Of a DNA stretch of 64,000 nt, positions 52,753 through 62,372 are shown in pieces. The notes under the pieces are model-generated. The model saw only the letters and a program-made list of their open reading frames with translations. It was not told the DNA's origin and made no database searches. The stretch's first letter is position 1; every line of letters begins with the position of its first letter. The stretch spans positions 52,184 to 116,183 of the forward strand of contig JAYOEY010000012.1 in NCBI GenBank assembly GCA_038116945.1, read 5' to 3'. The stretch is from JAYOEY01 sp038116945 (lineage in GTDB: Bacteria > Pseudomonadota > Alphaproteobacteria > MPNO01 > UBA2964). The position numbers and the translations under genes were made by a program.

Positions 52753-53664
52753 ATGAAGATTTTGAGGAACTCACAGTCGCGGAACATCGATTCCGCACTG
52801 AGCCGTGTCCGGTTTCCGGGCGTGGCGCTGTGCGTTCTGGTTTGTACGTTTCTGATCGTCTCGGGACAGGCCAGGGCCTGGACCATCGATTTCGAAGACA
52901 GCTTTCTGGATTTGCCCAATCCTGTCGTTTCCGGACAGGTCCAGGGCAGAATTATCGACGACGAATTTTCGACCCCTGGCCTGATCGACCCCGGTGCGGT
53001 CGATCACGACCCCACCCTGACAGCATCGTTCTCGGGATTTAAGCCTAATGGCTATGCGAATCCGATAGTCATGTTCGATTCCAATAATCCGACCGGTGGC
53101 GACTACGACCTGGGCGCCCCATTCTATCACAAGGACACCAACCAGGCTCTGAACCCGGGGCAGATCCTGATCCTCCACGAACAGCCCGCCCATTGCCGCA
53201 ATGCCAGCGGCAATCAGGTCAATGGGAACAGTTCGGATGCCGTCTCCTGTGACGACCCCGACGACCGGAACGGCGGCAAGTTCGTGATCGAGTTCAACAA
53301 GGCGATTACACTCGAAAGCATCGATTTCTTCGACATCGAATATGACGAAGCCCTGCCGCCCGACCCGAATAACGAAATCACGCTGTTCGACATCAATGGC
53401 AACCAGATTCTCAGCGCCGGGCCGTTCTATACGCCGAACACCGGCGGCGATAACAAGTGGAAAGACGTCCTCTTCAACGTTGCCGGCGTCGCCAAGATCA
53501 AGATCAAATGCGCTGGGTCGTGCGCGATCGACAATATCAAGGGCAGCGGAGGCGGGAATCCACCTTCCGGCGTTCCCGAACCGCCTGCCTTGATGGTTTT
53601 TGCGATCGGGCTTATTGGCGCTGCGGCGATCAGGCGTCGCCGCCGCGAGAGTCGGAACCGATAA
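52753..53664 (+). CDS. PEP-CTERM sorting domain-containing surface protein
   Basis: 303 aa. N-terminal signal peptide (hydrophobic core FPGVALCVLVCTFLIVSG, cleavage near Gly-Gln-Ala-Arg-Ala). The body is a beta-rich domain with Asp/Asn-Pro runs and two possible disulphide pairs. The C-terminus carries VPEPPALMVFAIGLIGAAAIRRRRR: Pro-Glu-Pro, a hydrophobic helix and an arginine cluster, the exact form of the PEP-CTERM signal. Exosortase would cut it and release the protein to the surface matrix. I chose ATG 52753; a TTG at 52744 is possible. Exosortase itself is not in the window. Confidence 0.9.
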   Translation: MKILRNSQSRNIDSALSRVRFPGVALCVLVCTFLIVSGQARAWTIDFEDSFLDLPNPVVSGQVQGRIIDDEFSTPGLIDPGAVDHDPTLTASFSGFKPNGYANPIVMFDSNNPTGGDYDLGAPFYHKDTNQALNPGQILILHEQPAHCRNASGNQVNGNSSDAVSCDDPDDRNGGKFVIEFNKAITLESIDFFDIEYDEALPPDPNNEITLFDINGNQILSAGPFYTPNTGGDNKWKDVLFNVAGVAKIKIKCAGSCAIDNIKGSGGGNPPSGVPEPPALMVFAIGLIGAAAIRRRRRESRNR

Positions 53665-53695
53665 ACCGGCAGACGACGGAAACGGTTCCCGTAGC

Positions 53696-53722
53696 GCCGC
53701 CTTCGAGGCGGCTTTTCTGTTT
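53696..53722 (+). terminator. Rho-independent terminator of the PEP-CTERM gene
   Basis: GCCGCCT at 53696-53702 pairs with AGGCGGC at 53706-53712 around a 3-base loop, followed by TTTTCTGTTT. It lies 32 bp after the stop, between the two convergent genes. Confidence 0.85.
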
Positions 53723-53769
53723 GATCGGATATGAAGGGTTTCGGACGGGCGGGCCGGTTCCGTGACGAA

Positions 53770-56586
53770 TTACTTCCTTAACGCGTCATACAGGGCCTGG
53801 GCCGCCTTGCGGTTTCTGAAATTCTCGTTGCTCGACAGGATCGCGGAAAGCTCCTGACGCGCCTCTTTCTTCCGGCCGAGCCGATCAAGGGCGACCGCGA
53901 TGTGATACCGGACCTCGATCTGTCCCGCCGCGCGGGTCTGGGCTTCGCGCAGATACCGAAGCCCTTTTGACGGATCGCCTGTCTGAACCAGGATCCATCC
54001 GTATGTGTCCAGAATGGAGGGGTTGGCGGGCGCCAGCCGGCGCGCTTCTTCGGCGATCTTCAGCGCTTCGGGCTTGCCCTGCTGCTGATATAGCAGCGCC
54101 AGATTGTTCATGATTCTGATGTCCGCCGGGTGCTTCTCCAAATATGCCTTGTACAACTTCTCGGCGCGATCGAGTTTTCCGGAACTCATATAGGCGGACG
54201 CCAGAACCCGTTGAACCATGGGATAGCCCGGATATTGCTGGTTCCACGCCTCAAGTTCCAACAAAGCGGGTTCGTTCTCGCCCATTCTCCGGCGGACCTG
54301 AAACAGGCGGACCGCGAGGGTCGGACCCTGGGCTTTTTTCAGACCCTCGCGATACGCCACCGCAGCGTCCTGATAGCGACGGGTCTTCATCAGCAGATCG
54401 CCAGTCAGCAAATCCCCTACAGGAGATTTCGGGTAGGCGGCACGGACCGCCTGCGCCATTTCCAGCGCCTTTTCCGCACCGCCCTGACGCATCTCCAGCC
54501 CCACCAGCGTGCTCTGCGCCGCCAGATGGCCGGGGTCGAGGCTGACGGTCGACTGGAGCGACTTTTTCGCACCTTCGAAATCCTGAATATCGAGCTGTTG
54601 CCGCGCTATACGAAAATAATTGTCGGGATCGTTTTTCGACAGGTGGGACGCCTGGCGCAATGTCTCCACGGCCTTGCCGGTCTCGCCCGCGGCGATCAGC
54701 GCCTTAGCCTTCGCTTCCAGGACGGCCTGGTTGCGGGGGTGAAGGGATTCGATTTCCTCTGCGATTTGCAGACCGTCCCTGACGCGGCCGGTTCGCACGA
54801 ACAGGGACAGGAGCCGGATTTGCGGGACAATCGCATTCGAATCCAGCTTTCTGATCTGGTCGAGCCAGCTGATGGCTTCAGGAATCCGGCCCTCGTTCTC
54901 GGACAGCAGAGAAAGCTCTCTCATGACGCGGGTGTCATTCTTGTTGGCAGCGAGAAGCTCCATGTAAAGCTTTCGTGCGAGATCGTTTTTTCCTTCCGCG
55001 ACGTGAAGGGCCGCAAGATTGAATTTGGCCGGGGAATAGCCGGGGTCGACCTTTAACGCCTCGTGAAAGCGCCGTCTCGCTGCGGGAAGGTTGCCCTCCC
55101 GCATCAGGGCCGCTCCGGCAAGATTATGCGGAAAGGGGCTTTTCGGATTCTGCTTCTGAAACGCATCCGCTGCCGCGACCGCGTTCCGGAAATTGCGTTT
55201 CTTTATCTGGATCAGGCCCAGCATGACTTCCGCGCGACCGATCCGGGGGTCGAGCCGAACGGCGTTTTCGAGGTGCCGGATCGCGTCGTCCGACTCTCCC
55301 AGCGCGAGGCGGCTCAGCCCGAGGCGAGTCTGCAGCTTCGCCCGGTCCGGGTTCTTGATGGCGGCACGCTGTAGGACATCCCTCGCCTTGTCGAACTGGC
55401 GGCTGAGCATATAGGCGCTGCCAAGCAGAGACATGAGTTCGGCATCGTCCTCCGCCAGCTGGGCCGCGGGTTCCAGCGCCTTGACCGCGCCCGCCGGATC
55501 CTTTTTCCGCAGCAACAGGGCGCCGAGAAGCTTTCGCGCGCCGACGTGATGGGGAATCAGCTCGACATAGCGCGACAGGGACGGGTAGGCCTCGCTGAAT
55601 CGCTTGCGCGAATAGTCGATAAGGCCCTTGAGCAACAGACTCGGCGGATGATTGATTATGAAGTCGGGGTCCCGTTCCTCCATGGCATTGGCGGCGAGCC
55701 GAAGCGCTTCGTCTGCTTCCTTGACCTTCTTCTTGTGCGACATCAGGACCGCATACATGTAGAGCGTCTGCGGATCGCGGGTGAGGATTCCCCGCGTGTA
55801 ATTGACGTCTTCCAGTGCGTCGTCGTAACGATGCATGTCCATGAGGACCGCGGCGCGACTGATCCGGGCGGGCAGATGCTGGTCCGACAGGTTGATGGCG
55901 CTTCCGTAATGGCGGAGCGCCACGTCGTATTTGCGCTGGGTGCGCATGATTTCCCCGGCGACATACCAGGTATCGGCGTCGCCGGAGGCAACCTTAAGCG
56001 CTTTCTCGGCATAACCGTTCGCACGTTCCGGATTGCCGAGGATAAGGTTCAGCCGGGCCATGCCCAGCAGCGTCTCGCCGTGACTGGGGTCGAGCCTGAG
56101 AGCGGACTCGAAACTTTCCTTCGCCTTACGGTGCTGCCGCTGATCGAGAAACGCCTGGCCCCGCATGAAGCGGATTTCGGCTTCTATGTCGGGTCTGCGG
56201 CCGGCGGGGAGTATTTCCTTCAGGAGGCGCGCGCTCTTCCCCTGGACAAGCAGGGCACGTCCGAATGGCACAAGGGTCAAATTGTCGTCGGCGCCCGTCG
56301 TCCGCGCCAGGGTAAGCTGTTTTTCCGCTGATACGCCGTCGCCGAGCCTCAGATGGGTTTTTCCCAAGAGAACGCGGGCGGCCAGGTTTTTCTGGTCCTG
56401 TTGAAGCGCGTTCCTCAACTGGATGATCGCGGCGCGATAATCCTTTGTGTTGAAGAGTCGAAGCGCATCTTCGTAGAACTCATAGGATTTCTGGTTCGCC
56501 GATTTCGCGCCGAGCGCCGGCGTCGTCGCGAAAATCGCGAACGCGGCGAGGATTGTTGCCAACCGGGCGATAAAACCGCTTCTCAT
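53770..56586 (-). CDS. PrsT-like giant TPR protein (PEP-CTERM/exosortase-associated)
   Basis: 938 aa, similar in length to the about 900-aa PEP-CTERM system TPR lipoprotein PrsT. After a signal peptide (hydrophobic LATILAAFAIFATTPALGA) the protein is made almost wholly of tetratricopeptide repeats, about 20 of them, for example DYRAAIIQLRNALQQDQKNLAARVLLGKTHLRLG near 53. Unlike classic PrsT there is no lipobox cysteine; the signal looks like ordinary Sec cleavage. It is convergent with the PEP-CTERM gene, which supports a shared role in export or assembly of exosortase substrates or matrix polysaccharide. Confidence 0.82.
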   Translation of the reverse strand: MRSGFIARLATILAAFAIFATTPALGAKSANQKSYEFYEDALRLFNTKDYRAAIIQLRNALQQDQKNLAARVLLGKTHLRLGDGVSAEKQLTLARTTGADDNLTLVPFGRALLVQGKSARLLKEILPAGRRPDIEAEIRFMRGQAFLDQRQHRKAKESFESALRLDPSHGETLLGMARLNLILGNPERANGYAEKALKVASGDADTWYVAGEIMRTQRKYDVALRHYGSAINLSDQHLPARISRAAVLMDMHRYDDALEDVNYTRGILTRDPQTLYMYAVLMSHKKKVKEADEALRLAANAMEERDPDFIINHPPSLLLKGLIDYSRKRFSEAYPSLSRYVELIPHHVGARKLLGALLLRKKDPAGAVKALEPAAQLAEDDAELMSLLGSAYMLSRQFDKARDVLQRAAIKNPDRAKLQTRLGLSRLALGESDDAIRHLENAVRLDPRIGRAEVMLGLIQIKKRNFRNAVAAADAFQKQNPKSPFPHNLAGAALMREGNLPAARRRFHEALKVDPGYSPAKFNLAALHVAEGKNDLARKLYMELLAANKNDTRVMRELSLLSENEGRIPEAISWLDQIRKLDSNAIVPQIRLLSLFVRTGRVRDGLQIAEEIESLHPRNQAVLEAKAKALIAAGETGKAVETLRQASHLSKNDPDNYFRIARQQLDIQDFEGAKKSLQSTVSLDPGHLAAQSTLVGLEMRQGGAEKALEMAQAVRAAYPKSPVGDLLTGDLLMKTRRYQDAAVAYREGLKKAQGPTLAVRLFQVRRRMGENEPALLELEAWNQQYPGYPMVQRVLASAYMSSGKLDRAEKLYKAYLEKHPADIRIMNNLALLYQQQGKPEALKIAEEARRLAPANPSILDTYGWILVQTGDPSKGLRYLREAQTRAAGQIEVRYHIAVALDRLGRKKEARQELSAILSSNENFRNRKAAQALYDALRK

Positions 56587-56702
56587 GCCAACTGCCCAAA
56601 CTCCGCCAACGTTGGGCGGTTCAAGTAATATATACTACGAATTTCGCCAAATTTAAGGCTGGCGGCCCGGAGCGCGACAACAAATCTTGGCTGCGGCAAA
56701 AC

Positions 56703-56776
56703 TGGCTGGGGGACCTGGATTCGAACCAGGGCTGCGCGGGTCAGAGCCGCGAGTTCTACCGCTAAACTATCCCCCA
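56703..56776 (-). tRNA. tRNA-Gln (anticodon CTG)
   Basis: 74 nt including encoded CCA. The cloverleaf folds: acceptor TGGGGGA/TCCCCCA (7 bp), D-arm with AGCGGTAG, anticodon stem CGCGG/CCGCG with loop CTCTGAC (anticodon CTG, reads CAG), T-stem CCTGG/CCAGG with TTCGAAT. U1-A72 is typical of bacterial tRNA-Gln. Confidence 0.95.
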
Positions 56777-56961
56777 GCAGGGACATCCTGGGTCAGGAAC
56801 TGGTGGCTAAATAACATAACGGTCGGAGCGGGGACAAGCCGCATACGCCCGAAAGCTCATTAGTCTTTCTCCGGAGCAGCCGAGCGGCTACATTCGGGAT
56901 GCGGTCGGATACAGGCCGTCGGTCCGGAAAACAGCCGGCCCGTAAAAACAAAAAGGAATAA

Positions 56962-58032
56962 ATGAAAGTGAGCGCTCCGCGTCAGCCGTCACGCCATCCG
57001 TCCCACCGGCGAAGGGGACGGCGTACAAACCGGAATGGCCGCGACCAGTCGACCGTTATCGCCGCGCTTGATCTGGGTACCAACAATTGCCGATTGCTGG
57101 TCGCGCGTCCCCGGAAGAACGGTTTCAGCGTCATCGATGGCTATTCGCGGGTCGTACGGCTCGGCGAGGGAATGGCGTTTTCGGGCGCGATGTCCGACGA
57201 GGCGATGGATCGCGCCGTAGCCGCCCTGAAAGTCTGCGCCGACCGAATTCGGCGCCGCAATGTCACGCTTGGACGGTATGTCGCGACAGAAGCCTGCCGT
57301 CAGGCGGAAAACGGGCCGGAGTTCGTCGCGCGCGTCCGGGAGGAAACCGGACTGAATCTTGAAGCCATACCGTCGCGCGAAGAGGCGGAACTTACCCTTG
57401 CGGGTTGCCTGCCTTTGCTGAACCCCAATATTCCGTATGCCCTGACCTTCGATGTCGGCGGCGGCAGTGCGGAAATTCTCTGGGTTCTTTTGCGTCCTCA
57501 CGAGCGGCCGCAAATTCTTGGCTGGATATCCTTGCCGTGCGGAGTCGTGACGGTAACCGAACGGTACGGGAAACCCGAGATAGCGCCCGACGCCTATCGT
57601 CGGCTGGTCAGCGATATTCAGGCCCAACTCCGCCCCTTCGATGAAACGCATCGCATTGCCGAGACGCTCGCCAGCGGGCGGGCGCAGATGCTCGGGACAG
57701 CCGGCACTGTGACAACCATCGCCGGCGTCAACATGGGGCTGGAAAGGTACAACCGCTCCGTGGTTGACGGTTGCTGGCTCGGCATGGATGCCGTGCATGA
57801 GGTGATGGGCAAGCTTGTGTATGCAAGTTTCGACGAACGCGCCTCGTTCGGCTGTATCGGGCGGAACCGGGCCGAACTTGTCGTGGCGGGCTGCGGCGTT
57901 CTGGAAGCCATCTGCAGGACCTGGCCGGCCGATCGGATACGCGTCGCGGATCGCGGCGTTCGGGAGGGAATTCTGCTGTCGCTCTCCCGTCAGGCGCTGT
58001 CGCAAGATCAGTACCCACCGGCGCCGTCATGA
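56962..58032 (+). CDS. ppx: exopolyphosphatase Ppx/GppA family
   Basis: 356 aa. The N-terminal Arg/His-rich extension of about 30 residues precedes the actin-like core: AALDLGTNNCRLLVARP near 34, SREEAELTLAGCL near 135, FDVGGGSAEI near 157 and GTAGTVTTIAGV near 238. This is the single-module form of the family, lacking the large C-terminal domain of E. coli Ppx. It would degrade polyphosphate or pppGpp. AAGGAATAA ribosome site. Its stop overlaps the rlmE start by 4 bp (ATGA). Confidence 0.92.
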   Translation: MKVSAPRQPSRHPSHRRRGRRTNRNGRDQSTVIAALDLGTNNCRLLVARPRKNGFSVIDGYSRVVRLGEGMAFSGAMSDEAMDRAVAALKVCADRIRRRNVTLGRYVATEACRQAENGPEFVARVREETGLNLEAIPSREEAELTLAGCLPLLNPNIPYALTFDVGGGSAEILWVLLRPHERPQILGWISLPCGVVTVTERYGKPEIAPDAYRRLVSDIQAQLRPFDETHRIAETLASGRAQMLGTAGTVTTIAGVNMGLERYNRSVVDGCWLGMDAVHEVMGKLVYASFDERASFGCIGRNRAELVVAGCGVLEAICRTWPADRIRVADRGVREGILLSLSRQALSQDQYPPAPS

Positions 58033-58733
58033 AAAGGCCGCCAGCCAAGCGTGGCCGGAAACCCGGCGGCGTCGGCAGATCCGGCGCTCGCGGTCTGTCG
58101 GTCCGGGTGAAAACGGCGCGCGGCCGGAAACCGTCGTCGACCCGCTGGTTGCAGAGGCAGCTCAACGATCCCTACGTCGCCGAAGCCCGGAGGGCGGGAT
58201 ACCGGTCGCGCGCGGCCTGGAAGCTTGCTGAAATCGACGACCGCGTCCGCCTTCTGAAACCAGGTATCAGGGTGGTCGACCTCGGAGCCGCTCCCGGCGG
58301 CTGGACCCAGGTCGTCCTGGAACGTGTGGGAGAGGGTTCCGTGATTGCCGTGGATCTTCTGGAAATCGATCCCCTGCCGGGCGCGGAGATACTGCAGATC
58401 GATGTTACCGATCCCGAAGCTGCCGATGCAATCCGGAACCTGCTGGGCGGCGAGGCCGATGTCGTCCTTAGCGATATGGCCGCGCCGACGACGGGACACC
58501 GCCAGACCGATCACCTGCGAACCATGGCGCTGTGCGAACTCGCTGCGGATTTCGCCGGGTCGGTTCTGAAGGAAGGCGGGGCGTTTGTCGCCAAGGTGTT
58601 CCAGGGCGGCGCCGAGGGCGCGTTGCTGGCCGATCTGAAGCGCCGTTTCGCATCTGTCAGGCACATCAAACCGCCCGCCAGCAGGGACGAATCGCCGGAA
58701 ACCTACCTGATCGCGACAGGATATCGCGGCTGA
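58029..58733 (+). CDS. rlmE: 23S rRNA (uridine-2'-O)-methyltransferase RlmE (FtsJ)
   Basis: 234 aa. A basic N-terminus of about 40 residues, then SAM-binding VVDLGAAPGGWTQVV near 79, the catalytic Asp in LSDMAAPTTGH near 153, and Lys in FVAKVFQGG near 192, the K-D-K-E set of RrmJ. It methylates U2552 of 23S rRNA late in 50S assembly. Translationally coupled to ppx, a common order in alphaproteobacteria. Confidence 0.95.
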   Translation: MKRPPAKRGRKPGGVGRSGARGLSVRVKTARGRKPSSTRWLQRQLNDPYVAEARRAGYRSRAAWKLAEIDDRVRLLKPGIRVVDLGAAPGGWTQVVLERVGEGSVIAVDLLEIDPLPGAEILQIDVTDPEAADAIRNLLGGEADVVLSDMAAPTTGHRQTDHLRTMALCELAADFAGSVLKEGGAFVAKVFQGGAEGALLADLKRRFASVRHIKPPASRDESPETYLIATGYRG

Positions 58734-58800
58734 TCGAGTCCTGTTGGGATTCTTTGATCCCTTGTGTATGATCGCGGCCCACCGAGCAATTGGAGCCGCC

Positions 58801-60261
58801 ATGGACATCGCCGAAGCCCTTACATTCGATGACGTGCTGCTGGTTCCGGCGGCCTCGGAAGTCCTGCCCTCCAACGCAAATCTTTCAACGCGGCTGACGC
58901 GAACCCTTCCCCTCAGAATTCCGCTCCTTTCCGCGGCCATGGACACGGTGACCGAAAGCGCGCTGGCGATCGCCATGGCGCAGGCGGGCGGCATCGGCGT
59001 GATTCACAAGAACCTCGAAATTCGCGAACAGGCGGACGAGGTCCGGAAGGTCAAGAAATTCGAATCCGGAATGGTCATCAATCCGGTAACCATCGGACCG
59101 CAGCAGACCCTGGCGGATGCGTTGGCGCTGATGGCGGAATACCGGATTTCCGGAATTCCGGTGGTTGAATCCAATGGCGGCAGGCTCGTTGGCATCGTGA
59201 CCAACCGCGACGTCCGGTTCGCAACGAACAATCGGGAAAAGGTCGAAGCCCTGATGACCCGCGAGTTGATCACGGTTCAGGACGGGATCGATATGGAAGA
59301 AGCCAAGAGGCTTCTGCATAAACACCGTATCGAAAAACTGCTGGTGGTCGATGACGATTTCCGATGCGTCGGGCTGATTACCGTCAAGGACATGGAAAAG
59401 GCGCAACGCCATCCCGAAGCCGTCAAGGACGACAAGGGACGGCTTCGCGTCGCCGCCGCGACGGGCGTGGGCGATGCCGGCTATGAGCGGGCGGAGGCGT
59501 TGCTCGACGCGGAAGCCGACGTTCTCGTTGTCGATACGGCGCATGGCCATTCGAGGGGGGTGCTGGAAGCGGTTGGCCGGATCAAGCGGATGAGCAACCA
59601 GGCCCAGGTGGTCGCCGGCAACGTGGCGACGCCGGAGGGCGCGAAGGCGCTTGTCGATGCAGGGGCAGATGCCATCAAGATCGGCATCGGGCCGGGCTCT
59701 ATCTGCACGACGCGGGTGGTCGCCGGCGTGGGCGTGCCGCAATTCACCGCCATACTGGAAACCGCCGAGGAATGCCATCGGCAGGATATCCCGGCCATCG
59801 CCGATGGAGGGATCAAGTATCCCGGCGATCTGGCGAAGGCGATCGCCGCCGGAGCGGACTGCGCGATGATCGGCTCCCTGTTTGCGGGCACCGATGAGGC
59901 GCCGGGGGAAACATTCCTCTACCAGGGGCGCACCTACAAGGCCTATCGCGGCATGGGGTCGCTCGGGGCCATGGCGCGGGGATCGGCCGACCGCTATTTT
60001 CAGCAGGAGGTCGGCGATACGCTGAAGCTGGTGCCGGAAGGCATCGAGGGTCAGGTTCCCTACAAGGGGCCGGTCGGTTCGGTCATACACCAGCTAACCG
60101 GCGGGCTGAAGGCGGCGATGGGCTATACGGGAAACGCCACCATCGCCGAAATGCAGACGAATTGCCGGCTTCGCCGGTCGACCGAGGCCGGGTATCGCGA
60201 AAGCCATGTTCACGACGTGACGATCACGCGCGAAGCGCCCAATTACCGGAAGGACGACTGA
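58801..60261 (+). CDS. guaB: IMP dehydrogenase
   Basis: 486 aa. ALTFDDVLLVPAASEVLP at the start, two CBS domains at about 95-205, the catalytic loop GIGPGSICTTRVVAGVG with nucleophile Cys near 303, and the YRGMGSLGAM flap region near 403. It oxidises IMP to XMP with NAD, the first step to GMP. I chose ATG 58801, after GGAG; the frame extends upstream without a ribosome site. guaA follows one gene later. Confidence 0.96.
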   Translation: MDIAEALTFDDVLLVPAASEVLPSNANLSTRLTRTLPLRIPLLSAAMDTVTESALAIAMAQAGGIGVIHKNLEIREQADEVRKVKKFESGMVINPVTIGPQQTLADALALMAEYRISGIPVVESNGGRLVGIVTNRDVRFATNNREKVEALMTRELITVQDGIDMEEAKRLLHKHRIEKLLVVDDDFRCVGLITVKDMEKAQRHPEAVKDDKGRLRVAAATGVGDAGYERAEALLDAEADVLVVDTAHGHSRGVLEAVGRIKRMSNQAQVVAGNVATPEGAKALVDAGADAIKIGIGPGSICTTRVVAGVGVPQFTAILETAEECHRQDIPAIADGGIKYPGDLAKAIAAGADCAMIGSLFAGTDEAPGETFLYQGRTYKAYRGMGSLGAMARGSADRYFQQEVGDTLKLVPEGIEGQVPYKGPVGSVIHQLTGGLKAAMGYTGNATIAEMQTNCRLRRSTEAGYRESHVHDVTITREAPNYRKDD

Positions 60262-60267
60262 GCGGGC

Positions 60268-60813
60268 ATGATCGTCCGCCGCGCCCGCATCGAGGATGCC
60301 CGTGCAATTACCCGGGTCCATGTCGAGAGCTGGCGTTCGACCTATGCCGGGCTCTTGCCAGACGACGTGCTTCTTCGTCTTTCCGACAACCGGAACGAAA
60401 CCCGATGGTGGCGGCACGTCCTCGGCCGCATCCGGCGCCGTCATTTCGTCTATGTGGCCGTGGACGAAACCGATGGCGTCGTCGGGTTCGCCAGTGGCGG
60501 TCCGTCGCGCGATCGCGAGCTGAACGCGACGGGAGAGATTTACGCGCTCTATCTGCTCGACAGCCATCATGGCGCAGGGGCAGGCAAGGCCCTTTTCCTC
60601 AGGCTTGCGCGGAAGCTGCGGCGCGAATGCGGCAATTCCCTGACGGTCTGGGTTCTGGCCCGTAATCCGTCGCGCTTCTTCTACGAGGCGTTGGGAGGGC
60701 GACGGTCTGCGGTTCGTATGGAGCGGGTCGGCAAGGAGGAGGTCGAAGCCGTTGCCTATGAGTGGGACAATGTCGACGCCCTGTTCGAATCGTCGTCTCC
60801 GGACCGTCGCTGA
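60268..60813 (+). CDS. GNAT family N-acetyltransferase
   Basis: 181 aa. IVRRARIEDARAITRVHVESWRSTYAGLLPDDVL is a typical GNAT N-terminus, and IYALYLLDSHHGAGAGKALFLRLARKL near 91 is motif A with the acetyl-CoA loop (variant G-A-G-A-G). Substrate unknown. It starts 6 bp after guaB and ends 11 bp before guaA, so it is embedded in the purine operon, possibly a conserved insertion. Confidence 0.88.
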   Translation: MIVRRARIEDARAITRVHVESWRSTYAGLLPDDVLLRLSDNRNETRWWRHVLGRIRRRHFVYVAVDETDGVVGFASGGPSRDRELNATGEIYALYLLDSHHGAGAGKALFLRLARKLRRECGNSLTVWVLARNPSRFFYEALGGRRSAVRMERVGKEEVEAVAYEWDNVDALFESSSPDRR

Positions 60814-60824
60814 AGGGAATGACG

Positions 60825-62372
60825 ATGTCCGGCAATGTTCTGATCCTCGATTTCGGCTCCCAGGTAACCCAGCTTATCGCGCGCCGGGTGCGGGAAAACG
60901 GCGTTTATTGCGAGATTCATCCCTTCAACAAGGCGGATGAAGCGCTTGCCTCGCTCACGCCGGCAGCAATCATCCTGTCGGGCGGGCCGGCGTCGGTCAC
61001 CGCTGATGGCGGGCCGCGCACGCCCGCCGCGGTTTTCGATCTCGGCGTCCCGGTGCTGGGTATCTGCTACGGCCAGCAGAGCCTGTGCGTCGAGCTCGGC
61101 GGTTCGGTCGAATCTTCGGATGAGCGCGAGTTCGGGCGGGCATCGCTTGAGATTACCGACGATTGCCTTCTGTTCGACGGACTCTGGAAGAAGGGCCAAA
61201 GCTATCAGGTCTGGATGAGCCACGGCGATCGCGTGACTGCGCTGCCCGAGGGATTCCGTGTGGTCGGCGTCAGCGGCAATGCACCCTGCGCCGCGATCGC
61301 GAACGATGACCGGCGTATATACGGCGTCCAGTTTCACCCTGAAGTCGTCCATACGCCGGACGGGCAGGCGCTGCTCAGAAATTTCACCGAAAAGGTCGCC
61401 GGCATTTCGGGCGACTGGACGATGGCGGCGTTTCGCGACCAGGAGATTGCCCGCATCCGGGAACAGGTTGGCGACGGGCGCGTGATCTGCGGCCTGTCCG
61501 GCGGGGTGGATTCGTCCGTTGCGGCGGTGCTGATCCACGAAGCCATCGGCGACCAGCTGCAATGCGTGTTCGTCGATACCGGTCTGATGCGGGAAGGAGA
61601 GGCGGAGCAGGTCGTTTCAGTGTTCCGCGGCCATTACAATATTCCGCTGGTTCACCGCGATGCCTCCGATCTGTTCCTTGGCAAGCTCGAAGGGGTTAGC
61701 GACCCCGAACAGAAGCGCAAGATCATCGGCGGAACCTTCATCGACGTATTCGAAGAAGAAGCCGAGAAGGTGGGCGGCGCCGATTTCCTGGCTCAGGGTA
61801 CGCTCTATCCCGACGTGATCGAGTCGGTATCGTTTACCGGCGGCCCGAGCGTCACGATCAAGTCGCATCATAATGTCGGCGGCTTACCCGAGCGGATGAA
61901 CATGCAGCTTGTCGAACCGCTGCGCGAACTGTTCAAGGACGAGGTGCGCGAACTGGGGCGCGAACTGGGCCTGCCGGAGGAACTGGTCGGGCGGCATCCG
62001 TTCCCTGGTCCCGGACTTGCCATCCGCATGCCGGGGAAAATAACGCGCGAGAAAGCCGATATTCTGCGGCGCGCCGATGCGATCTATATCGACGAAATCC
62101 GCAGGGCCGGACTGTATGACGAGATATGGCAGGCTTTTGCCGTGCTGCTGCCCGTGCGCACTGTGGGCGTGATGGGCGACGCCAGGACCTACGACTACGT
62201 CTGTGCGCTGCGCGCCGTGACCTCGACCGACGGGATGACGGCGGATTCATACCCGTTCGAGCACGCTTTCCTGTCGCAGGTCGCCACCCGCATCATCAAC
62301 GAGGTGCGCGGGATCAACCGGGTTACCTACGACGTGACGTCGAAGCCGCCCGGTACGATCGAGTGGGAGTAA
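60825..62372 (+). CDS. guaA: GMP synthase (glutamine-hydrolysing)
   Basis: 515 aa. Class I amidotransferase domain with GICYGQQ (Cys near 80) and the His-x-Glu of the HPEVVHT segment near 170. The ATP-pyrophosphatase domain has GLSGGVDSSVAA near 223. The C-terminal dimer domain ends in KPPGTIEWE. It aminates XMP to GMP. I chose ATG 60825 because AGGGA lies 7 bases upstream; ATG 60819 would be too close. The 3' end is a known integration hotspot, and an integrase gene follows here. Confidence 0.97.
   Translation: MSGNVLILDFGSQVTQLIARRVRENGVYCEIHPFNKADEALASLTPAAIILSGGPASVTADGGPRTPAAVFDLGVPVLGICYGQQSLCVELGGSVESSDEREFGRASLEITDDCLLFDGLWKKGQSYQVWMSHGDRVTALPEGFRVVGVSGNAPCAAIANDDRRIYGVQFHPEVVHTPDGQALLRNFTEKVAGISGDWTMAAFRDQEIARIREQVGDGRVICGLSGGVDSSVAAVLIHEAIGDQLQCVFVDTGLMREGEAEQVVSVFRGHYNIPLVHRDASDLFLGKLEGVSDPEQKRKIIGGTFIDVFEEEAEKVGGADFLAQGTLYPDVIESVSFTGGPSVTIKSHHNVGGLPERMNMQLVEPLRELFKDEVRELGRELGLPEELVGRHPFPGPGLAIRMPGKITREKADILRRADAIYIDEIRRAGLYDEIWQAFAVLLPVRTVGVMGDARTYDYVCALRAVTSTDGMTADSYPFEHAFLSQVATRIINEVRGINRVTYDVTSKPPGTIEWE

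Noticed and set aside
56583..56786. 67-codon minus-strand frame upstream of the TPR gene
   Set aside because: It runs through the tRNA-Gln gene and so is not a protein gene.
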